A stretch of 14,724 bases of DNA from an uncultured Prevotella sp. Lineage in GTDB: Bacteria > Bacteroidota > Bacteroidia > Bacteroidales > Bacteroidaceae. Below are positions 8,637-14,724 of this stretch, piece by piece. The notes under the pieces are model-generated. The model ran no database searches. It saw only the letters and a list, made by a program, of their open reading frames with translations, and had not been told where the DNA came from. Made by a program: the position numbers and the translations under genes. The stretch spans positions 1 to 14,724 of the forward strand of contig CAMBBY010000007.1 in assembly GCA_945863825.1 (NCBI GenBank), read 5' to 3'. Position 1 is the stretch's first letter. Each line of letters starts with the position of its first letter.

Positions 8637-8668
8637 CAAAAATAACAAAAAAAAATAGACATGCCAAA
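8637..8668 (-). promoter_or_regulatory. Bacteroidota sigma-A-type promoter for the lipoprotein/tubulin operon
   Basis: On the minus strand, TTTG (8668-8665) is followed after 20 bases by TATTTTTG (8644-8637), an exact match to TAnnTTTG. Transcription would start near 8630, giving a leader of about 20 bases before ATG 8610. The spacer contains an uninterrupted run of nine T (8655-8647). Confidence 0.7.
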
Positions 8669-8673
8669 TTATT

Positions 8674-8696
8674 CCTTGCAAACTTGGTTTGCGAGG
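8674..8696. repeat. Inverted repeat upstream of the operon promoter
   Basis: The core GCAAACTTGGTTTGC (8678-8692) has perfect 6-base arms around a 3-base centre. With one mismatch the arms extend to 8674-8696. It lies about 5 bases upstream of the -33 box, a common activator position. It also lies 35 bp after the response-regulator stop, but no T-run follows it directly, so an operator is more likely than a terminator. Confidence 0.5.
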
Positions 8697-8730
8697 CTTT
8701 GTTTTTTATTTCTTTAACGCATAAGATAGG

Positions 8731-10173
8731 TTACAACCCGTATTTCTTGAGTTTGTTATAGAGAGTTTTCCTGTCTATAGCAAGCAGTTGCGCAGCTTTG
8801 CTCTTATTGCCTCCTGCTGCTTTAATGGCCGCTTCTATACGTTGCAGTTCTGTCTGTTCATCATGCAAGGTGATAGGGGCTTGTGGCTGAATCTGACTCA
8901 TGCATTGTTCGAGTTCATTTACGCTGATATAGTCACCCTTTGCAAGCAGGGTAGCACGTTTCATCACGTTGTTGAGTTCTCGCAGGTTACCAGGCCAGTT
9001 GTAGGATGCAATTCTTTCCTTGGCTTTCCCGTCCAGTCCCAAGATCTGGCGTCCCAACTCTTTGTTGGCCTTTTTTATAAAGAGGTCTGCAAAGAGGAAA
9101 AGGTCTGTTCCGCGGTCTTTCAACTCAGGCATATAGATCGTAAACTCATTGACGCGATGGTAAAGGTCTTCACGGAAATTGCCTTCAGCCACTCGTTGGG
9201 CAAGATTTTCATTGGTTGCACATACGAGTCGGATGTCAATGTCTATTTCCTTGGTGCTTCCCAAAGGACGGATCTTCCGTTCCTGAAGAGCACGGAGCAA
9301 CTGTACCTGCACCTCGTAGTTCAGGTTTCCCATTTCATCCAGGAAGAGTGTGCCGCCATTAGCCATTTCAAAAGCGCCCTTCTTGTCTTGATCTGCACCG
9401 GTAAAGGCTCCCTTTGTGTATCCGAAAAATTCAGATGCAGCTACGTCTTTCGGAATGGCTCCACAGTCGAGCGCAAAGAATGGCTTTCCTGCCCGTTGAC
9501 TCAGATCGTGGATACGGTGAGCCACATATTCCTTTCCGGTTCCGCTGGCTCCGAGGATGAGGACAGACATAGGAGTAGGGGCAACAAGCGAAACAAAATC
9601 GTACAGTTTTCTGGAAGCCTCGCTTTCTCCCTCCAGATATTTCGGAACATCCTGATTATTAGAGGTCTCTGAGGAAACCCCAGCCGAAGAACGGTTAGTC
9701 TGGCTCTTTGTTCTTTGTGAAACAGAAGAAGCGTTTTCATTTTCTGCAGATGAAGAATTTTGGTGTCTGATTGCTCGTTCTTCGCTCTTACCATCATTTT
9801 GTGCTTGTTTACCTGCTTTCAATGCCTCCTGAATCTTCTCTAATAAGATGTCTGGATGGAAAGGTTTGGCAACATAATCAGTCGCGCCCGATTTCATGGC
9901 GAGAACAGCATTCTGAACTTCTGCATAGCTGGTCATGACGATGAAAGGAATGGAGTAATCGTGTTTTTTGAGCCATTGCAGAAGAGTGAGCCCATCATGA
10001 TCCGGGAGTCTGAGGTCGGACAAGACCAAGTCCCAGTGACTGTTGTCTTCAAAAAAATGCAATGCCGCTTTCACCGAAGTCGCTCTTTCAACCTCGAATC
10101 CCTTTTTCCTGAGCCATGTCTGTATCATGGTTCCGAAAGCTAAATCGTCTTCTACTATCAATATTTTAGCCAT
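8731..10173 (-). CDS. Sigma-54-dependent NtrC-family response regulator
   Basis: This 480-residue protein has the full NtrC/AtoC layout. The receiver (1-120) has acidic D9/D10, phospho-acceptor D53 (LSDLRLP), T81 and K103. A Ser/Asn/Gln-rich linker follows at about 121-178. The AAA+ domain has Walker A GASGTGKE (208-215), the sigma-54 contact loop GAFTGA (255-260), Walker B GGTLFLDE (273-280) and the REDLYHR arginine region (334-340). The C-terminal Fis-type helix-turn-helix (about 444-478) contains NKSKAAQLLAIDRKTLYNKL. When phosphorylated it should hydrolyse ATP to open sigma-54 promoters. No kinase gene lies beside it here. Being co-directional and directly upstream of the vWA/tubulin/actin set, it is a candidate regulator of that set. 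However, the visible promoter there is of the housekeeping type. Confidence 0.95.
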   Translation of the reverse strand: MAKILIVEDDLAFGTMIQTWLRKKGFEVERATSVKAALHFFEDNSHWDLVLSDLRLPDHDGLTLLQWLKKHDYSIPFIVMTSYAEVQNAVLAMKSGATDYVAKPFHPDILLEKIQEALKAGKQAQNDGKSEERAIRHQNSSSAENENASSVSQRTKSQTNRSSAGVSSETSNNQDVPKYLEGESEASRKLYDFVSLVAPTPMSVLILGASGTGKEYVAHRIHDLSQRAGKPFFALDCGAIPKDVAASEFFGYTKGAFTGADQDKKGAFEMANGGTLFLDEMGNLNYEVQVQLLRALQERKIRPLGSTKEIDIDIRLVCATNENLAQRVAEGNFREDLYHRVNEFTIYMPELKDRGTDLFLFADLFIKKANKELGRQILGLDGKAKERIASYNWPGNLRELNNVMKRATLLAKGDYISVNELEQCMSQIQPQAPITLHDEQTELQRIEAAIKAAGGNKSKAAQLLAIDRKTLYNKLKKYGL

Positions 10174-10197
10174 GCTGTTACAATCTTTTTCTCTTCC

Positions 10198-10237
10198 GGA
10201 GTGCTGCTCCTTATGATGTTGGAGTGCTATTCCTTAT
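10198..10237. repeat. Two 17-bp direct repeats in the response-regulator leader
   Basis: GGAGTGCTGCTCCTTAT (10198-10214) and GGAGTGCTATTCCTTAT (10221-10237) differ at two positions and have a 23-bp period. The first copy also has GGAG/CTCC inverted arms. They lie 25-64 bases upstream of the regulator's start codon, downstream of its probable -7 box. This suggests tandem operator sites or an RNA leader element. Confidence 0.6.
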
Positions 10238-10260
10238 TAAATTGGTACTGTTTTGAATTG

Positions 10261-10268
10261 CAAATATA
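10261..10268 (-). promoter_or_regulatory. Probable -7 element for the response regulator
   Basis: The minus strand reads TATATTTG, an exact TAnnTTTG match, 88 bases upstream of ATG 10173. No TTTG -33 box is found 19-21 bases further upstream, so the promoter may be weak or activator-dependent. Confidence 0.4.
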
Positions 10269-10307
10269 CAGAAATAAAATGTATCTGACTACCCTTTTAA
10301 CTTTCTT

Positions 10308-10344
10308 TTGCGTATTATGACGCAAGATTTACCAAACATTTGGT
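10308..10344. promoter_or_regulatory. Two adjacent palindromes in the divergent intergenic region
   Basis: TTGCGTATTATGACGCAA (10308-10325) has perfect 6-base arms around a 6-base centre. ACCAAACATTTGGT (10331-10344) has perfect 6-base arms around a 2-base centre. Both lie between the divergent response-regulator and NigD-like genes, where transcription factors commonly bind. I could not place a convincing promoter for the NigD-like gene here. Confidence 0.45.
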
Positions 10345-10386
10345 TTATAAGACAGATACGAGAAAAATTAATGTAATAAAAGTAAT

Positions 10387-11103
10387 ATGAAAAAGTTTAA
10401 GAAATGGGCTCTTGTAGCAATAGGAATGATGACGCTTGCCGTCTCTTTGGGTTCCTGCTCGGACGATGATAATGATTACTATTTGAGAACTGTTCCGAAT
10501 GCTCTTGTTACGGTGAAGGTGACAGGAGATAGATGTTATTTTCAATTGGATGATCAGACAACATTGGCTCCTGGCAATATCAGTAAGAAACCTTTTGGGG
10601 ATAAAGAGGTTCGTGCACTGGTCAACTATACGATGACCGACCGTAAAGATGATAAGTATGGAGCAGTGGTCAACGTCAACTGGATAGACAGTATTCTGAC
10701 GAAGAAACCTGTACCTTGTCTGGCTACTCCTGAGGAAAATGATGCCAAGTATGGGCATGATGCAGTAGATATTGTGCGTGATTGGGTGACGATTGTAGAG
10801 GATGGTTATCTTACGCTGCGTTTCCGCGCCCTTTGGGGGAATGTAAAACCGCACTCTATCAATCTGATAGCTCATGTAAATCCTCAGAATCCATACGAGG
10901 TAGAGCTTCGTCATCATACGAATGGTGACCCTCAGTTGCGCTGGGGAGATGCTTTGGTAGCTTTCGATTTGAATGACGTTTTGCCGGATACTCAAGGTAA
11001 AAAGGTGAAACTTACTGTCAAGTGGAAATCTACTGTGGGCGATAAGACTGTAGATTTTGATTATTGTTCCCGCAAGTCGATGACGGCGGAAAACAATAAC
11101 TGA
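10387..11103 (+). CDS. NigD-like lipoprotein
   Basis: This 238-residue exported lipoprotein has a basic start (MKKFKKW), a hydrophobic core (8-20) and a lipobox ending SLGSC, with acylated Cys24. An acidic SDDDND stretch follows. The downstream sequence (residues 34-110: NALVTVKV, YFQLDDQTTLAP, KEVRALVNYTM) matches the NigD N-terminal OB-fold pattern common in Bacteroides and Prevotella. The remainder is beta-rich, like the NigD C-terminal sandwich. NigD was named as part of a Bacteroides bacteriocin-type locus, but most homologues are of unknown function and widely scattered. It is a single gene divergent from the response regulator, with its own strong terminator. Confidence 0.85.
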   Translation: MKKFKKWALVAIGMMTLAVSLGSCSDDDNDYYLRTVPNALVTVKVTGDRCYFQLDDQTTLAPGNISKKPFGDKEVRALVNYTMTDRKDDKYGAVVNVNWIDSILTKKPVPCLATPEENDAKYGHDAVDIVRDWVTIVEDGYLTLRFRALWGNVKPHSINLIAHVNPQNPYEVELRHHTNGDPQLRWGDALVAFDLNDVLPDTQGKKVKLTVKWKSTVGDKTVDFDYCSRKSMTAENNN

Positions 11104-11136
11104 TGATATTTTATATATTGTGTATGAGGAAAGGAA

Positions 11137-11182
11137 GAGGGGCACGACCGTCATGATGATGGTTGTGCCCCTCGATTTTTTT
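11137..11182 (+). terminator. Strong intrinsic terminator after the NigD-like gene
   Basis: A 13-bp stem, GAGGGGCACGACC (11137-11149) paired with GGTTGTGCCCCTC (11161-11173) with one G-U pair, encloses an 11-base loop and is followed by seven T (11176-11182). It lies between two convergent genes. It terminates plus-strand transcripts and may slow opposing transcripts. Confidence 0.9.
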
Positions 11183-11194
11183 CTTTATCTAACT

Positions 11195-12136
11195 CTATTT
11201 GAGTAATTTCAGAGCTTCTGCTGTCAGATACGGCTTGATTTTATCTAAAGGAACTGTAAAGGAGACTAATCCCATAGCATAAGGTCCTATTTCATATTGC
11301 TGATAGATAAAATGTACTCCGTCTTTTGCCAGATATGGGGAGGAAGAAGGCAAAGGAATGATTCCGTTTTCTATAAACAGATAGTCGTTGAGCTGAGCAT
11401 CTGTTATTTGTTCTTCATTTTCATTCTGTCCTTCGTTTCCTGTCTTTTCTTCATTTGCTGTTTGACTTTCATTCCCACTCTGTTGGTTCAAGTAACTTAA
11501 TACTCCCTTGCGCAAAATCGGCTGTAAGTCCTTTACCCTGGCCGTATCTACCACTTGACTCAGTTTCTTACCCGTAGCCTTTACGATATTGAATGAGCGT
11601 TCGAAGGTAGAGCCATGAGCACCAGCAAGATAGGCATACGAAAGGCAATGATAAGTAACATAACTGTCCGTTTCTGCTTCCTTATTCAGCCTGATGTCGT
11701 AGCTCATATTTGCATTGGCACGTGGGTCGGCTTCCTTGAGGTCTTTCATCTGACTTTTCAGATAGGCAAAATTGTCCTTGCAGTATTTTTCAATCACCAA
11801 ATTCCCGTTGGCAAGATCACCCTTATAGCTTTCCTGCTTTTCTATCTCATCTCCATTCATGCTGCCAAGATACAGATTGGCTAATTCTTCGTTGAGGATA
11901 GCTCTGATATTCTTTGAAAGCTCATTGGGCTCAGTTGGGTAATCAACGCTGACGGCGCATTGTACTATTTTGCCTTCTTGCAGGATGCAACTGTCTGTAT
12001 TGACCACGAGTGTATCAGCAGCCCGTGCTTCCTTGATGTCGTTAGCAGCCTGTGCCTTTGTCGAACTGGCTTTGCATCCCATCATGATGCTGGCTACTAA
12101 GGCAAGTGTTATGAGTGATAAATGTTGCTTTTTCAT
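11195..12136 (-). CDS. DUF3298/RsiV-like lipoprotein
   Basis: This 313-residue protein has a lipoprotein signal ending SIMMGC (acylated Cys21). The central region has the DUF4163-like pattern, including SYAYLAGAHGSTFERSFNI (166-184). The C-terminus HFIYQQYEIGPYAMG (275-289) followed by SFTVPLDKIKPYL is the typical DUF3298 ending. These domains also occur in RsiV, the lysozyme-sensing anti-sigma factor of Bacillus. Here there is no cytosolic sigma-binding segment and no sigma-factor neighbour, so an anti-sigma role is unlikely. A Gln/Asn/Glu/Gly-rich insertion (about 218-245) interrupts the usual spacing between the two parts. It appears to be a single gene, convergent with the NigD-like gene. 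No confident promoter was found (TACCTTTA at 12176-12169 is one mismatch off). Confidence 0.85.
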   Translation of the reverse strand: MKKQHLSLITLALVASIMMGCKASSTKAQAANDIKEARAADTLVVNTDSCILQEGKIVQCAVSVDYPTEPNELSKNIRAILNEELANLYLGSMNGDEIEKQESYKGDLANGNLVIEKYCKDNFAYLKSQMKDLKEADPRANANMSYDIRLNKEAETDSYVTYHCLSYAYLAGAHGSTFERSFNIVKATGKKLSQVVDTARVKDLQPILRKGVLSYLNQQSGNESQTANEEKTGNEGQNENEEQITDAQLNDYLFIENGIIPLPSSSPYLAKDGVHFIYQQYEIGPYAMGLVSFTVPLDKIKPYLTAEALKLLK

Positions 12137-12281
12137 CTGAATTCTGTTTTTAGTTGAAATATCGAGGGTAAAGGTAAGCTATTTCTTTGATAATTGTATC
12201 TTTTGTTCACATTTTTTAGAAAATAAAGTCTGAACTTGCCCATGTTTTTGTATTTCTACCAATAACTTGCTCCATTTTGTG

Positions 12282-12326
12282 CTTGTAAATGCATATTTTG
12301 CAGTTAATAATTTTGCATTTTACAAG
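12282..12326. repeat. Inverted repeat overlapping the -33 box
   Basis: CTTGTAAATGCA (12282-12293) and TGCATTTTACAAG (12314-12326) are inverted copies with one single-base indel and a 20-base spacer. The right arm covers most of the -33 box of the following promoter. It is a candidate operator for the polysaccharide-type operon. Confidence 0.55.
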
Positions 12327-12342
12327 AATTATGTTACCTTTG
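12312..12342 (+). promoter_or_regulatory. Near-consensus Bacteroidota promoter for the surface-polysaccharide genes
   Basis: TTTG (12312-12315), a 19-base spacer and TACCTTTG (12335-12342) fit the TTTG-N19-TAnnTTTG consensus. Transcription would begin near 12349, about 14 bases before ATG 12363. This rules out the longer in-frame start at 12267, which lies upstream of the promoter. Confidence 0.8.
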
Positions 12343-12362
12343 CGCTTAAGTTTAGATTAGAA

Positions 12363-12911
12363 ATGAATCCAATAACGCAAACCATCATCCTGACGGCATC
12401 TGCGGTGAGAATGCTCCCGCACATTGCCTTGTATCTGCTTCATAAGAAGGAGATAGATGCCGATTTGTGCCAAGTGCAGGACAAGAAGCCTTCTGTCTTG
12501 AATTTTATCAAGGCGTGTACACGTGAACGCTCTTTTCGCAATCTTTTTTACTACCGCTTGGGCGAATACCGCTCGGTATTTATCTCTTGGCTCTTGCCTC
12601 CAGAGCGAACTTTGAATATCTGGTGTCCTCGCATCGGAGAGGGTGCTCATCTGGAACATGCTTATGCTACGTATCTCAATGCAGAGGCTATCGGCAAAAA
12701 TTTCTATTGTCTGCAGATGGTGACGTTGGGCAATGGGAAAGGCGGAAGACCTACTATTGGAGATGATGTGAAAATTTATACGGGGGCAACGGTTTTTGGA
12801 GGTATTCATATTGGTAATCAGGTGACTATTGGAGCTGGAGCCGTAGTTTTCCAGGATGTGCCTGATGGTTGTACGGTTGTGGGAAATCCAGCAAGAATAG
12901 TTGAAAAATAA
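12363..12911 (+). CDS. Left-handed beta-helix O-acetyltransferase (serine acetyltransferase-like)
   Basis: This 182-residue protein has a helical N-terminal part (1-75) followed by hexapeptide repeats that form a left-handed beta-helix (about 88-180). The repeats are IGEGAHLEHA, IGKNFYCLQMVTLGNG, IGDDVKIYTGATVFGG, IHIGNQVTIGAGAVVF, and a closing VVGNPARIV. His99 in EHA aligns with the catalytic His of CysE-type enzymes, and the usual Asp before it is Glu98. The N-terminal domain is shorter than in CysE. With a cytidylyltransferase 18 bp downstream and an epimerase after that, acetyl-CoA-dependent acetylation of a sugar or polysaccharide precursor is more likely than cysteine synthesis. The start is fixed by the promoter just upstream; no ribosome-binding site is visible, as is usual in this phylum. 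Confidence 0.85.
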   Translation: MNPITQTIILTASAVRMLPHIALYLLHKKEIDADLCQVQDKKPSVLNFIKACTRERSFRNLFYYRLGEYRSVFISWLLPPERTLNIWCPRIGEGAHLEHAYATYLNAEAIGKNFYCLQMVTLGNGKGGRPTIGDDVKIYTGATVFGGIHIGNQVTIGAGAVVFQDVPDGCTVVGNPARIVEK

Positions 12912-12929
12912 TATAAAAATATAGAAGTT

Positions 12930-13646
12930 ATGAATTATGCACTTATCATAGCAGGAGGTTCTGGTAACAGAATGGGTCAGGACATTCCTAAGCAGTTTAT
13001 GCATGTGGATAATTGTCCGATTATTATCCATACGCTGATGGCTTTCCAAAAACATCCTGATATTCAGGGTATTGCCGTGGTATGTCTGGCTGGTTGGGAA
13101 ACGGTTTTGCAGTCTTATGCCAACCAGTTTAATATTACCAAGCTGAAATGGATTTTCCCTGGTGGTAATAATGGTCAGGAATCCATTCATAATGGTATTT
13201 ATGGTCTGAAAGAGGCTGGATGCAGTGATGATGACCTGATATTGGTACATGATGCGGTTCGTCCGCTACTTTCACAGGATATTATCTCTTCCAATATCGC
13301 TATTTGTCAGAAATATGGATATGCAATAACCGGCATCAAGTGTCGTGAGGCTATCTTGGAGAGTGAGGATGGATTTACATCGACTACAAGTATTCCACGT
13401 GACAAGTTGATCCGTACTCAGACTCCTCAAACCTTCCGCTTGGGCAATCTGATTGCTGCACATGAGGAGGCAATGGCGAAAGGCATTGCCAATTCTGTGG
13501 CTTCCTGTACCTTGATGGCAGAACTTGGTGGCAGACAAATGCATGTTGTTCCTGGTTCTGAGAAGAATATCAAGATTACAACCATAGAAGACCTCGAAAT
13601 CTTGAAGGCTTTGATGAAGGTTCAGCCTGAATCTTGGTTGAAGTAG
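12930..13646 (+). CDS. IspD/TarI-family cytidylyltransferase
   Basis: This 238-residue cytosolic nucleotidyltransferase would transfer CMP from CTP to a phosphorylated polyol. Family motifs are visible: nucleotide loop GGSGNRM (9-15) with R14, PKQF with K21, VHDAVRPL (106-113), RTQTPQTF (162-169), and NIKITTIEDLEI (213-224) with the substrate Lys. The Thr-Asp pair expected in the dimer arm of housekeeping IspD ('ITDD'-like) is replaced around NSVASCTL (188-195). Combined with the acetyltransferase 18 bp upstream and the epimerase downstream, this favours a TarI-like role, making a CDP-polyol for capsule or LPS, over isoprenoid synthesis. The exact substrate cannot be read from the sequence. 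Confidence 0.85.
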   Translation: MNYALIIAGGSGNRMGQDIPKQFMHVDNCPIIIHTLMAFQKHPDIQGIAVVCLAGWETVLQSYANQFNITKLKWIFPGGNNGQESIHNGIYGLKEAGCSDDDLILVHDAVRPLLSQDIISSNIAICQKYGYAITGIKCREAILESEDGFTSTTSIPRDKLIRTQTPQTFRLGNLIAAHEEAMAKGIANSVASCTLMAELGGRQMHVVPGSEKNIKITTIEDLEILKALMKVQPESWLK

Positions 13647-13733
13647 ATTTTATGGAATGTTGTAGATTCAATGGGTTGATACGGATTTAATGTCAGTAGA
13701 TTTAATAGATTAAAAAATGTAAGCAAATAGTTT

Positions 13734-14678
13734 ATGGTAGAACATTCATCTTTTTCTGGTCATTCTCCTAATTCAGATTATTCTCCTTATAATCATGATA
13801 TAAGGAGACTCTTTTCTGACGGCTTAAATCTGGAGCGCCTTCGTGGTTCCCGTATTTTGGTTGTTGGAGCTACGGGGTTGATAGGAAGTTGCATTGTGGA
13901 TGTTCTGATGCAAAATCCGGATAAATGCTATCAGGTTATTGCTTCAGGACGTAATCGCAATCGGGCAAAACAGAAGTTTGCTGCCTATTGGGAGGATGAT
14001 AGTTTCTCCTTCATTGAAATGGATGTGACGCAGACGGTGCAGGAAAACCTGGAAGGACAGACCAATGAAAAAGCTTGCAGTTACTTATTGGAAAGGGTGG
14101 ATTATATCATTGATGCTGCCAGTAATGCCAGCCCTAATTTCTTCAAACTGAAACCTGTGGAGGTCATGAAGGCCAATATCAATGGAGTTTCTCATCTGAT
14201 GGAATATGGACTGGAACATGGTATGCGTAGGATGGTGTATGTTTCTTCTGGCGAAATTTACGGTGAGGGTGATGGCTCTGAATTTACAGAGATGAGCAGC
14301 GGATATGTGGATTGCGCCTCTGTTCGTGCCTGTTATCCTTCATCTAAACGTGCTGCTGAAACTCTGTGCATGTCTTATGTAGAAGAATATCATGCAGATG
14401 TGGTTATTGCCCGTTTGAGCCATACTTACGGTCCTGGATTTACCGAAAGTGACAACCGTGTATTTGCTCAATTCATCAGAAATGTATTGAGAGGAGAGGA
14501 TATTGTTCTGAAAAGTAAGGGTGAGGCATTCCGCTCCTGGCTCTATGTTGTGGATGCTGCTCATGCTATTTTGCGTCTTCTGATGGATGGAGAGAAAGGA
14601 AATGCCTACAATGTGGCACACTCGGAGTCCAATATCTCCATTCGTCAATTGGCAGAGTTGATTGCTGGAAAGGCGCAT
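13734..14678 (+). CDS. NAD-dependent epimerase/dehydratase (extended SDR), 3' truncated
   Basis: 315 genuine codons are present before the Nextera adapter at 14679; the following residues LSLIHI and the stop are adapter-encoded. The Rossmann loop is GATGLIG (45-51), SSGEIYG (171-177) carries the catalytic Ser, and YPSSK (201-205) supplies catalytic Tyr201 and Lys205. SWLYVVDAAHAI (268-279) is the typical extended-SDR substrate-side segment. The ~38-residue Ser-rich N-terminal extension ahead of the Rossmann strand is unusual. It likely modifies a nucleotide sugar or CDP-polyol in the same pathway as the upstream cytidylyltransferase. The 87-bp gap before it holds short AT-rich repeats (gattcaat / gatttaat) and no clear promoter, so it is probably co-transcribed. 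Confidence 0.9.
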
Positions 14679-14724
14679 CTGTCTCTTATACACATCTGAC
14701 GCTGCCGACGATACTCCTTGTGTA
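14679..14724. other. Nextera P5-side adapter (S507 index) - technical sequence
   Basis: The sequence from 14679 begins CTGTCTCTTATACACATCT, the reverse complement of the mosaic end, followed by the read-1 adapter to 14711. Then come tactcctt (14712-14719), the reverse complement of the S507 i5 index, and gtgta, the edge of the P5 primer. It is not genomic. Confidence 0.98.

Noticed and set aside
8637..8668. Sigma-54 promoter (TTGGCAT...) ahead of the lipoprotein gene
   Set aside because: The GG is present, but the base pair ten positions on is TT, not GC, so the required GG-N10-GC element is absent.
8788..9672. 294-codon plus-strand frame opposite the response regulator
   Set aside because: The minus-strand frame has every NtrC motif. 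The antisense frame is Cys/Phe-rich with no domain, as expected of a shadow.
10345..11154. 269-codon minus-strand frame opposite the NigD-like gene
   Set aside because: It spans the terminator hairpin and both intergenic edges and has no recognisable domain. The plus-strand frame has a lipoprotein signal and the NigD pattern.
12267..12362. N-terminal extension of the acetyltransferase to ATG 12267
   Set aside because: It would place the start upstream of the near-consensus promoter at 12312-12342, and the extra 32 residues do not look like family sequence.
12357..13250. 297-codon minus-strand frame across the acetyltransferase and cytidylyltransferase genes
   Set aside because: It crosses two well-supported plus-strand genes and the gap between them. 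Its composition (Ile, Ser, Thr, His-rich) is typical of antisense translation.
14340..14693. Minus-strand open frame beginning MYKRQ
   Set aside because: It starts inside the P5-side adapter and runs antisense to the epimerase gene.

Overview
The window is a single ~14.6 kb stretch of Bacteroidota DNA, most like Prevotella/Segatella or a close relative, with Illumina Nextera adapter at both ends (1-47 and 14679-14724). The organism is inferred from several traits: TAnnTTTG / TTTG promoter boxes, start codons without Shine-Dalgarno sequences, a NigD-like lipoprotein, a DUF3298-type lipoprotein, and many short-lipobox lipoproteins. Biological sequence runs 48-14678. The genes at both ends are cut by tagmentation, not by biology.

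Region A (48-8610, minus strand) is the most unusual part. In transcription order it encodes: a lipoprotein with a degenerate von Willebrand A-like domain (8610-7168); a possible tiny ORF (7155-7090); a three-helix membrane protein (7036-6689); a tubulin/FtsZ-superfamily protein (6630-4975); a 1290-residue protein carrying an intact actin/Hsp70-like ATPase fold (4968-1096); and a second Hsp70-like protein whose nucleotide-binding signatures look eroded (1041-48, truncated). The spacing (6, 54, 58 and 131 bp) and shared strand suggest one transcript. A good Bacteroidota promoter lies just ahead of the lipoprotein gene. The set pairs a tubulin-like GTPase, an actin-like ATPase, a pseudo-ATPase, a membrane anchor and a surface or periplasmic lipoprotein. 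I infer a membrane-associated cytoskeletal or remodelling apparatus. I cannot name an established system that it matches exactly.

Region B (8731-10173, minus strand) is an NtrC-class sigma-54 response regulator with all catalytic motifs. It lies directly upstream of region A and in the same direction. No histidine kinase and no convincing sigma-54 promoter are visible in the window.

Region C (10174-12136) holds a divergent intergenic region with palindromes and direct repeats, a NigD-like lipoprotein gene (+), a strong intrinsic terminator, and a DUF3298/RsiV-like lipoprotein gene (-) that converges on it.

Region D (12312-14678, plus strand) is the start of a cell-surface polysaccharide-type operon. 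It has a near-consensus promoter, a left-handed beta-helix acetyltransferase, an IspD/TarI-family cytidylyltransferase and a truncated NAD-dependent epimerase/dehydratase. Together these suggest synthesis of a nucleotide-activated, acetylated sugar or polyol for capsule or LPS.
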